A DNA stretch of 5,548 bases from an uncultured Oscillospiraceae bacterium. Its GTDB lineage: Bacteria; Bacillota; Clostridia; Oscillospirales; Oscillospiraceae. The number at the start of each line of letters is the position of its first letter. Position 1 is the first letter of the stretch. The notes beneath the pieces were generated by a model. The model saw nothing but the letters and a program-made list of their open reading frames with translations. It did no database searches and was not told where the DNA came from. Location: assembly GCA_947628975.1 (NCBI GenBank), contig CANRBW010000111.1:1-5548 (forward strand), written 5' to 3'. Of the stretch, positions 1 to 4,901 are shown piece after piece. The position numbers and the translations under genes are program-made.

Positions 1-1
1 G

Positions 2-382
2 GCCCCCATCCTCGCCAGCCACTCCAACAGCCGGGCCCTATGTTTTCACCCCAGGAACTTGACGGATGGGCAATTTACTGCCATAATGGAGCTTCGGGGA
101 GCGGTGGGGCTGAACATGGCCGCCGACTTCCTCTCCCCGGAGCCCACGCTGGACACCCTGGTCCGGGTGCTGGAGCACTTCCTGGACCTGGGCGGGGAGG
201 ACACCGTGGCCCTGGGCGGCGACTGGGACGGCATCCAGCGTATGCCCAGGGAGGTGGAGGACGTCACCGGCTGGGCCCTCTTTTACCGGCGCCTGGAGGC
301 GCTGGGATACAGCGGGGAGCTGTTGGACAAGCTGTTTTACAAAAATCTGATGAGAGTGGTGGAAGAAGTATGTACTATGTAA
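2..382 (+). CDS. Membrane dipeptidase family (peptidase M19), C-terminal part
   Basis: This is the last 126 codons of a gene whose start lies before the window; the reading frame is open from base 2 to the TAA at 380-382. The family comprises zinc metallopeptidases that cleave dipeptides, including some with D-residues. Visible family marks are ILASHSNSRAL (bases 8-40), whose His at 20-22 matches a zinc ligand; HPRNLTD, whose Arg matches a substrate-contacting residue; GAVGLNM; and ALGGDWDGI, whose first Asp at 221-223 matches the catalytic-site Asp of family members. The fragment ends with the usual family C-terminus (a helix around LDKLFYKNLMRVVEEV). The N-terminal zinc ligands are outside the window, so activity cannot be judged. 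The stop overlaps the start of thrC by 13 bases, which suggests co-transcription and translational coupling. The family call is firm; the natural substrate is unknown. Confidence 0.88.
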   Translation, partial: APILASHSNSRALCFHPRNLTDGQFTAIMELRGAVGLNMAADFLSPEPTLDTLVRVLEHFLDLGGEDTVALGGDWDGIQRMPREVEDVTGWALFYRRLEALGYSGELLDKLFYKNLMRVVEEVCTM

Positions 383-1854
383 GTACCCGCGGCGGGACCG
401 CCCGGGTGAGCGCGGCCCAGGCCATCGCCCAGGGCCTGGCCGGAGACGGCGGCCTGCTGACCCCGGAGGTGTTCATGCGCCTGTCGACCAACGCCTTGGA
501 CACCCTGAAGGAGATGCCCTATCCCCAGCGGGCGGTCTATGTGATGCAGGGCTTTTTGGAGGAGTTCTCTGCGGCGGAGCTGAGCGCCTTCGCCAAGGCG
601 GCCTACGGCCCCCAGCGGTTCGACTGCCCGGAGGTGGCCCCGGTCCACCAGGTGGACGGGACCACCCACTGCCTGGAGCTGTGGCACGGGCCCACCTGCG
701 CCTTCAAGGACATGGCTTTGCAGATGCTGCCCCACCTCCTCACCGCCTCTTTGAAGAAGATCGGCGAGCGCAAGCGGGTGTGCATCCTGGTGGCCACCTC
801 CGGCGACACGGGCAAGGGCGCGCTGGAGGGCTTCCGGGACGTGGAGCAGACCCGCATCCTGGTGTTCTACCCCAAGGACGGCGTCTCCGCCATCCAGGAG
901 CTCCAGATGACCACCCAGGAGGGGGAGAACGTGGGGGTGTGCGCCGTCAAGGGCAACTTTGACGATGCCCAGACCGGGGTGAAGGCCCTGTTCAGCGACC
1001 CGGAGCTCCGGGAGCGGCTGGGCAAGCGCCGGTGGCTGTTGTCCTCGGCCAACTCCATCAACTGGGGGCGGGTCCTGCCCCAGATCGTCTACTACGTCTC
1101 CGCCTACTGCGACCTTTTGAAGAGCGGCACCATCCAGAACGGGGACCGGGTCAACGTCTGCGTCCCCACCGGGAACTTCGGCAACATCCTGGCCGCCTAC
1201 TACGCCAAGGCCATCGGGGTGCCCCTGGGGCGGCTCCTCTGCGCCTCCAACGCCAACAACGTGCTCACCGACTTCATCCGCACTGGCCTCTACGACAGGG
1301 AGCGGCCCTTCTACAACACCATCTCCCCCTCTATGGACATCCTGGTCTCCAGCAATCTGGAGCGGCTGCTGCTGGCCCTCTCCGAGGACCCGGCCCAGGT
1401 GGCGGACTACATGGAACAGCTCAGGACCACCGGCCGCTACCAGGTCTCCGACAAGGTGCTCCAAAAGCTCCAGCGGGAGTTCTCCGCCGGCTTCTGCGAC
1501 GACGAGCAGACCAAGGCCCAGATCGCCAAGACCTGGAAGGAGCACCGCTACCTCATCGACCCCCACACCGCCGTGGCCTTCCACGTGCTGGAGGAGTACC
1601 GCCGCCAGAGCGGCGACGAGACCCCCACCATCGTGGTCTCCACCGCCAGCCCCTTCAAGTTCTGCGACAGCGTGCTGGACGCCCTGGGGGTGGCCGAGCG
1701 TGCCCAGGGCCTGGACATCCTGGACCAGCTGACCCAGGTGACCGGCTGTCCCACCCCCGCCCCCCTGGCCGGACTGAAGGGGAAGAGCGTCCGCTTCACC
1801 CAGTGGGTGGAGCGGGACGGCATGGCCGGCCAGGTGGAGGAGATCCTGCGCTGA
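370..1854 (+). CDS. thrC: Threonine synthase
   Basis: A 494-residue PLP enzyme that converts O-phospho-L-homoserine and water to L-threonine and phosphate, the last step of threonine synthesis in the cytosol. The start ATG at 370 gives MYYVSTRG, the typical beginning of the family; the frame is open further upstream, but that part overlaps the dipeptidase and does not resemble the family. A weak ribosome site, GGAAG, lies at 361-365. The N-terminal threonine-synthase domain covers about residues 1-85. The PLP-binding Lys is K113 in HGPTCAFKDMAL. SGDTGKGALEGF (144-155), NSINWGR (228-234) and the glycine-rich phosphate-binding loop VPTGNFGN (265-272) follow, with DPHTAVA at 397-403 and STASPFKF at 424-431. 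Length fits the long (about 430-500 residue) class of bacterial threonine synthases. No break or missing key residue is seen. It sits between the dipeptidase (13-base overlap) and the phosphoesterase (13-base gap), so it is probably the middle gene of an operon. Confidence 0.96.
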   Translation: MYYVSTRGGTARVSAAQAIAQGLAGDGGLLTPEVFMRLSTNALDTLKEMPYPQRAVYVMQGFLEEFSAAELSAFAKAAYGPQRFDCPEVAPVHQVDGTTHCLELWHGPTCAFKDMALQMLPHLLTASLKKIGERKRVCILVATSGDTGKGALEGFRDVEQTRILVFYPKDGVSAIQELQMTTQEGENVGVCAVKGNFDDAQTGVKALFSDPELRERLGKRRWLLSSANSINWGRVLPQIVYYVSAYCDLLKSGTIQNGDRVNVCVPTGNFGNILAAYYAKAIGVPLGRLLCASNANNVLTDFIRTGLYDRERPFYNTISPSMDILVSSNLERLLLALSEDPAQVADYMEQLRTTGRYQVSDKVLQKLQREFSAGFCDDEQTKAQIAKTWKEHRYLIDPHTAVAFHVLEEYRRQSGDETPTIVVSTASPFKFCDSVLDALGVAERAQGLDILDQLTQVTGCPTPAPLAGLKGKSVRFTQWVERDGMAGQVEEILR

Positions 1855-1867
1855 GCGGGGTGAGGAC

Positions 1868-2560
1868 GTGGCTCTCTTTGCCATAGGCGACACCCACCTG
1901 TCCCTGGGGGTGGCCAAGCCCATGGACGTGTTCGGCGGCGCGTGGGAGAACTATGTGGAAAAACTGCGGGAGGGCTTTGGGGCGGTGGCCCCGGAGGACA
2001 CGGTGGTCCTGTGCGGCGACCTCTCCTGGGGGATGAGCCTGGAGGAGGCCCTGCCTGATTTCCGGTTTCTGGACGCCCTGCCGGGGACCAAGTACCTCGT
2101 CAAGGGCAACCACGACTACTGGTGGACCACCGCCAACAAGATGCGGACCTTCTGGGCGGCCAACGGCCTGACCACCCTCCGCCTGCTCCACAACGACTGC
2201 GCCTTCTACGGCCAGACCGCCCTGTGCGGCACCCGGGGGTGGTTCTTCGACCCGGCGGAGGCCGCCGCGGAGACCGACAAGGTCTACCGCCGGGAGCTGG
2301 CGCGGCTGGAGCGGTCCCTCCAGGCGGCGGGGGAGGCCCCCGTCAAGTTGGCCTTCCTCCACTACCCCCCCAGGTATCAGGGCTATGTCTGCCAGGAGGT
2401 GGTGGAACTGCTGGAGCGCTACCGGGTCAGCGGGTGCTTTTACGGCCATCTCCACGGCCCGGCCCACAAGCTGGCCCTCCAGGGACCGGCGGGGGGCGTG
2501 GACTACCGATTGGTCTCGGCGGACTACCTGAACTTCACGCCGAAAAAAATATTGGAATAG
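1868..2560 (+). CDS. Calcineurin-like metallophosphoesterase (predicted phosphohydrolase)
   Basis: A 230-residue cytosolic protein with all the metal-binding motifs of the calcineurin-like phosphoesterase fold in order: GDTH (D8, H10), GDLSW (D51), KGNHDYWW (N81, H82, D83), FLHYPP (H165) and GHLHG (H194, H196). Such enzymes hold two metal ions and hydrolyse phosphomonoesters or phosphodiesters; the substrate of this subfamily (resembling the COG1768 group, from memory) is not established. The start is GTG at 1868, giving VALFAIGDTH (first residue read as Met); this places the first strand directly at the N-terminus as expected and follows GGGGTGAGG at 1857-1865. No signal peptide or membrane segment is seen. 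It begins 13 bases after thrC and is probably co-transcribed with it; a 117-base gap with a promoter-like sequence separates it from tig. Family assignment is strong, physiological role unknown. Confidence 0.9.
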   Translation: MALFAIGDTHLSLGVAKPMDVFGGAWENYVEKLREGFGAVAPEDTVVLCGDLSWGMSLEEALPDFRFLDALPGTKYLVKGNHDYWWTTANKMRTFWAANGLTTLRLLHNDCAFYGQTALCGTRGWFFDPAEAAAETDKVYRRELARLERSLQAAGEAPVKLAFLHYPPRYQGYVCQEVVELLERYRVSGCFYGHLHGPAHKLALQGPAGGVDYRLVSADYLNFTPKKILE

Positions 2561-2561
2561 T

Positions 2562-2588
2562 GGGAAAAAACACTGGAAATCTTTTCCC
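2562..2588. repeat. Inverted repeat GGGAAAA / TTTTCCC across the tig -35
   Basis: GGGAAAA at 2562-2568 is the exact reverse complement of TTTTCCC at 2582-2588, with 13 bases between. It starts one base after the phosphoesterase stop and covers the proposed -35 of the tig promoter. No T-run follows on the + strand, so it is not a convincing intrinsic terminator. It could be an operator-like dyad, a weak 3' end structure of the upstream transcript, or chance. Confidence 0.4.
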
Positions 2589-2602
2589 CAATCTGCTAGA
2601 AT
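2574..2602 (+). promoter_or_regulatory. Probable sigma-A promoter for tig
   Basis: TGGAAA at 2574-2579 (4 of 6 matches to TTGACA), a 17-base spacer and TAGAAT at 2597-2602 (5 of 6 matches to TATAAT). The -10 is preceded by TGC at 2594-2596, which makes it an extended -10. Transcription would start near 2608-2610, about 70 bases before the tig ATG. The AT-rich stretch stands out from its GC-rich surroundings. The start site is inferred from the sequence only. Confidence 0.6.
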
Positions 2603-2604
2603 GG

Positions 2605-2638
2605 AGCTGTTAAGGGCCTGTTGCGGCCCGGTTCAGCT
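2605..2638 (+). promoter_or_regulatory. Leader hairpin upstream of tig
   Basis: AGCTG (2605-2609) pairs with CAGCT (2634-2638). Inside it GGGCC (2614-2618) pairs with GGCCC (2625-2629) around a six-base loop TGTTGC, with a four-by-four internal loop between the two stems. It lies at the expected 5' end of the tig transcript and is not followed by a T-run, so it is not a terminator. It may stabilise the message or affect translation, or have no role. The outer stem would be partly lost if transcription starts at about 2608-2610. Confidence 0.4.
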
Positions 2639-2661
2639 GTGACAAGGGGCAACGGCCCAAC

Positions 2662-2667
2662 GGGAGG
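2662..2667 (+). promoter_or_regulatory. Ribosome binding site of tig
   Basis: GGGAGG lies 10 bases before the ATG at 2678. It decides the start: the same frame is open upstream to about 2621, but only the ATG at 2678 has this site and gives the usual trigger-factor N-terminus. Confidence 0.8.
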
Positions 2668-2677
2668 AAACGGAAAC

Positions 2678-4210
2678 ATGAATGTAACCAGCAAAAAGCA
2701 GGGCGAGCACAACACGGTGGAACTGACCATCGAGGTGGACGCCCAGACCTTCGACCAGGCGGTCAACCAGGTCTATCTCCGGAAGCGCGGGCGGATCAAC
2801 GTGCCGGGCTTCCGCCGGGGCAAGGCCCCCCGGAAGATCGTGGAGGCCATGTACGGCGCGGGCATCTTCTACGAAGACGCGGTGCAGGAGGTCTATCCCG
2901 CCGCCTACGAGGAGGCCCTGGCCCAAGAGAAGCTGGAGCCCGCCGCCTATCCCCGGATCCAGGTGGAGAAGGTGGACCGGGACGGCCTGGTCTTCCAGGC
3001 CACCGTGGCGCTGAAGCCGGAGGTCAAGCTGGCCCAGTACAAGGGCCTCACCGCCCCCAAGTCCGCCGCCGCCGTCACCGACGCCGACATCGACGGCGAG
3101 CTGGCCCCCTACATCCAGCGGGCCACCCGCCTGGTCAGCGTCAAGCGCAAGGCCAAGAAGGGGGACACCGCCGTCATCGACTTCGAGGGCTTTGACAACG
3201 GCGTGCCCTTCCAGGGCGGCAAGGGGGAGAACTACCCCCTGGAGCTGGGCTCCGGCAGCTTCATCCCCGGCTTTGAGGACGGGGTGGTAGGCATGAAGGC
3301 CGGGGAGGAGAAGGACCTGGACGTGACCTTCCCGGAGGAGTACACCCCGGAGCTGGCCGGCAAGAGCGTGGTGTTCAAGGTCAAGGTCCGGGAGGTCAAG
3401 GAGCCCCAGAAGCCGGAGCTGGACGACGAGTTCGCCAAGGACGTCTCCGAGTTTGACACCCTGGCCGACCTGCGCCGGGATCTGGGCGAAAAGCTCAAGG
3501 ACCGCCGGGAGAGCCAGGCCAAGGCCGACTTCGAGCGGGCCATCACCGACCAGCTCATCGACAACATGGAGGCGGACGTGTCCGACATGATCATCCAGCA
3601 GCGGGCCGACCGCATGATGGAGGACTACGCCGCCCAGGTCCAGAGCCAGGGCATGGCCTTTGACCAGTACCTGGCCATGATGGGCCTGTCCACCGACCTG
3701 CTGAGGATGCAGGCCGTGGAGAGCGCGAAGAAGCGTGTGCTCAACGAGCTGGCGCTGGACGCGGTGGCCAAGGCCGAGGAGCTGGCCGTCTCCGAGGAGG
3801 AGAAGACGGAGGAGTACGAGCGCCTGGCCAAGGAGTACGACATGGAGGTGGACAAGGTCAAGGCCGCTGTGGCCGGGGAGGACCTGGAGCGGGACCTGCT
3901 GAGGAAGAAGGCCGCCCAGTTCGTCTTTGACAACGCCAAGGAGGGCAAGGCCCCCGCCAAAAAGGCCCCCAAGGCCGAGGCCGGGGAGCCGGCCAAGAAG
4001 CCCGCCGCCAAGAAACCCGCCGCCAAGAAGGCGTCCGCGAAAAAGACTGCCGAGGACGAGACCACGGAGAAGTCCCCCGCACAAAAGGCCGCCGAGGACG
4101 AGACTACGGAGAAGTCCCCCGCAAAAAAGGCCGCCGAGGACGAGACTACGGAGAAGTCCCCCGCACAAAAGGCCGCGGCAAAGAAGAGCGGGAAGAAGAC
4201 CGAGGCGTAA
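2678..4210 (+). CDS. tig: Trigger factor with repetitive Lys/Ala-rich C-terminal tail
   Basis: A 510-residue ribosome-associated chaperone and prolyl isomerase that meets nascent chains at the exit tunnel. The N-terminal ribosome-binding domain (about 1-120) contains the signature GFRRGKAP at 44-51. The FKBP-type isomerase domain (about 152-241) shows KKGDTAVIDFEG and GSGSFIPGFEDGVVGMKAGE. The helical SurA-like chaperone domain runs from about 250 to 420 and ends in LLRKKAAQFVFDNAKE. Usual family length is about 430-450 residues; the excess is a low-complexity tail from about 421: a basic block (13 Lys and 3 Glu in 421-457), three near-identical 14-residue repeats (458-499) and a basic end with KKSGKK. 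The tail looks disordered and is not part of the conserved fold. The start ATG is fixed by GGGAGG at 2662-2667. The gene probably has its own promoter and is followed by clpP and clpX, a common bacterial arrangement linking folding to degradation. Identity is certain; the role of the tail is unknown. Confidence 0.97.
   Translation: MNVTSKKQGEHNTVELTIEVDAQTFDQAVNQVYLRKRGRINVPGFRRGKAPRKIVEAMYGAGIFYEDAVQEVYPAAYEEALAQEKLEPAAYPRIQVEKVDRDGLVFQATVALKPEVKLAQYKGLTAPKSAAAVTDADIDGELAPYIQRATRLVSVKRKAKKGDTAVIDFEGFDNGVPFQGGKGENYPLELGSGSFIPGFEDGVVGMKAGEEKDLDVTFPEEYTPELAGKSVVFKVKVREVKEPQKPELDDEFAKDVSEFDTLADLRRDLGEKLKDRRESQAKADFERAITDQLIDNMEADVSDMIIQQRADRMMEDYAAQVQSQGMAFDQYLAMMGLSTDLLRMQAVESAKKRVLNELALDAVAKAEELAVSEEEKTEEYERLAKEYDMEVDKVKAAVAGEDLERDLLRKKAAQFVFDNAKEGKAPAKKAPKAEAGEPAKKPAAKKPAAKKASAKKTAEDETTEKSPAQKAAEDETTEKSPAKKAAEDETTEKSPAQKAAAKKSGKKTEA
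3992..4051 (+). repeat. Four 15-base tandem repeats in tig (AKKPA-like)
   Basis: Four in-frame 15-base units at 3992-4006, 4007-4021, 4022-4036 and 4037-4051 encode AKKPA, AKKPA, AKKAS and AKKTA (residues 439-458). The first two differ at one base; the later ones have drifted. The pattern resembles the lysine/alanine/proline tails of histone H1-like proteins in composition only. Confidence 0.85.
4049..4174 (+). repeat. Three 42-base tandem repeats in tig
   Basis: Units at 4049-4090, 4091-4132 and 4133-4174 each encode 14 residues beginning AEDETTEKSPA (residues 458-499). Units 1 and 3 differ at one base (ACC against ACT, silent). Units 2 and 3 differ at one base (AAA against CAA, Lys for Gln). 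The near identity at DNA level points to recent duplication. Since 42 is a multiple of three, gain or loss of units would keep the frame and only change tail length. Confidence 0.95.
4123..4129 (+). other. Possible -1 frameshift heptamer A-AAA-AAG in tig
   Basis: In repeat unit 2 the codons GCA AAA AAG form the heptamer A AAA AAG in the phase needed for tandem -1 slippage, the same heptamer as in E. coli dnaX. GGAG at 4108-4111 lies 11 bases upstream, similar to the stimulatory Shine-Dalgarno element known for dnaX. No strong stem immediately downstream is seen. The -1 frame is open to a TGA at 4300-4302. Lysine-rich coding can create this heptamer by chance, so this is only a candidate. Confidence 0.25.
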
Positions 4211-4225
4211 ACCATAGGGAATATT

Positions 4226-4277
4226 TGGGGCGGGATAGGTTATACTTTGGTGTAATGCTGTCCCGCACCCATTTTGT
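4226..4277 (+). terminator. Long imperfect hairpin with short T-run between tig and clpP
   Basis: The arms 4226-4245 and 4250-4271 can form about 20 base pairs around a TTTG loop (4246-4249). The lower part is TGGG with CCCA, then GCGGGATAG (4230-4238) with CTGTCCCGC (4258-4266). The upper part is TTATAC (4240-4245) with GTGTAA (4250-4255). There are three G-T pairs and single-base bulges at G4257 and A4267. TTTTGT (4272-4277) follows directly, which resembles a weak intrinsic terminator; the clpP ribosome site starts at the next base. The T-run is short, so read-through into clpP is likely. It could instead be a processing or stability element. Confidence 0.5.
4241..4256 (+). promoter_or_regulatory. 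Possible -10 elements for clpP
   Basis: TATACT at 4241-4246 and TGTAAT at 4251-4256 each match TATAAT at 5 of 6 positions; the second is preceded by TGG, as in an extended -10. No good -35 lies at 16-18 bases from either (TTGGGG at 4225-4230 is 20 bases from the second). Both lie in the arms of the hairpin described here, so the likeness could be a by-product of the pairing. No CtsR-type or CIRCE operator is visible. Confidence 0.3.
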
Positions 4278-4284
4278 AAAGGAG
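4278..4284 (+). promoter_or_regulatory. Ribosome binding site of clpP
   Basis: AAAGGAG ends eight bases before the ATG at 4293 and fixes that start. It directly follows the T-run of the upstream hairpin, so folding of that hairpin leaves the site exposed. Confidence 0.8.
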
Positions 4285-4292
4285 ATAAGACT

Positions 4293-4877
4293 ATGCCGCT
4301 GATCCCTTATGTAGTAGAGCAGACCAACCGGGGCGAGCGCTCCTACGACATCTTTTCCCGTCTGCTCAACGACCGCATCGTCATGCTCAGCGAGGAGGTC
4401 AACTCCGCCACCGCCAGCGTGGTGGTGGCCCAGCTGCTGTTTTTGGAGGCCCAGGACCCGGACAAGGACATCCAGCTCTACATCAACAGCCCCGGCGGCT
4501 CCATCACCGACGGCATGGCCATCTACGACACCATGCAGTATATCAAGTGCGACGTGTCCACCATCTGCATCGGCCTGGGGGCCTCCATGGCGGCCTTTCT
4601 GCTCTCCGCGGGGGCGAAGGGGAAGCGCTTCGCCCTGCCCAACGCGGAGATCATGATCCACCAGCCCTCCGCCGGGACCCAGGGCCAGGTCACCGATATG
4701 GCCATCCACCTCAAGCGCTTTGAGTTCATCAAGACCCGGATGAACACCATCCTGGCCGCCAACACCGGCAAGAGCCTGGAGGAGATCACCGCCGCCTGCG
4801 AGCGGGACAACTTTATGACCGCCGAGGAGGCGGTGCGCTTCGGCCTGATCGACAAGGTCATCGTCAACCGGGAATAA
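4293..4877 (+). CDS. clpP: ATP-dependent Clp protease proteolytic subunit
   Basis: A 194-residue serine peptidase that forms a double seven-subunit barrel in the cytosol and degrades proteins fed by ClpX or ClpC/ClpA-type partners. The N-terminus MPLIPYVVEQTNRGERSYDIFSRLL is typical of mature-type ClpP with little propeptide. The catalytic triad is S98 (GLGASMAAF), H123 (MIHQP) and D172 (ERDNFM). The oxyanion-side loop YINSPGGS is at 63-70 and the handle helix follows QGQVTDMAI. Length matches the family. The serine motif differs slightly from the more usual GMAASMGAF: Leu, Gly and Ala replace Met, Ala and Gly around S98, all small or conservative changes. It lies 82 bases after tig and 24 bases before clpX, so ClpP and its unfoldase are made together. 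There is one clpP here; other copies elsewhere cannot be excluded. Confidence 0.97.
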   Translation: MPLIPYVVEQTNRGERSYDIFSRLLNDRIVMLSEEVNSATASVVVAQLLFLEAQDPDKDIQLYINSPGGSITDGMAIYDTMQYIKCDVSTICIGLGASMAAFLLSAGAKGKRFALPNAEIMIHQPSAGTQGQVTDMAIHLKRFEFIKTRMNTILAANTGKSLEEITAACERDNFMTAEEAVRFGLIDKVIVNRE

Positions 4878-4890
4878 GCCCCGGCCCAGC

Positions 4891-4898
4891 GAGGTGAT
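4891..4898 (+). promoter_or_regulatory. Ribosome binding site of clpX
   Basis: GAGGTGAT is fully complementary to the anti-Shine-Dalgarno end of 16S rRNA as known in most bacteria. Its GAGG ends seven bases before the ATG at 4902, which sets the clpX start. Confidence 0.8.
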
Positions 4899-4901
4899 AC
4901 C

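Noticed and set aside
1032..1886. 284-codon plus-strand frame inside thrC
   Set aside because: An Arg/Pro/Gly/His-rich off-frame translation of thrC with no independent start signal.
337..1923. 528-codon open frame on the minus strand opposite thrC
   Set aside because: It is antisense to a clear threonine synthase, its translation is Gly/Leu/Val/His-rich low-complexity sequence with no motif, and such frames are expected opposite GC-rich genes.
2561..2590. Intrinsic terminator after the phosphoesterase
   Set aside because: The stem is AT-rich and is followed by CAATCTGC and not by a T-run, so the evidence for termination is poor.
2122..2613. 163-codon plus-strand frame within the phosphoesterase
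   Set aside because: Off-frame shadow, Pro/Gly/Arg-rich, and the true frame has all metallophosphoesterase motifs.
3957..4045. Other A-rich heptamers (CAAAAAG near 3959, GAAAAAG near 4039) as slippery sites
   Set aside because: The first base does not fit the X-XXY-YYZ rule, so re-pairing after slippage would be poor.
2633..4168. 511-codon open frame on the minus strand opposite tig
   Set aside because: Same reason: it mirrors the tig codon pattern, is Leu/Gly/Val-rich throughout, and has repeats only because tig has them.
4211..4292. CtsR or CIRCE (HrcA) operator upstream of clpP
   Set aside because: I looked for the GGTCAAA-type CtsR repeat and for the TTAGCACTC/GAGTGCTAA CIRCE arms and found neither.
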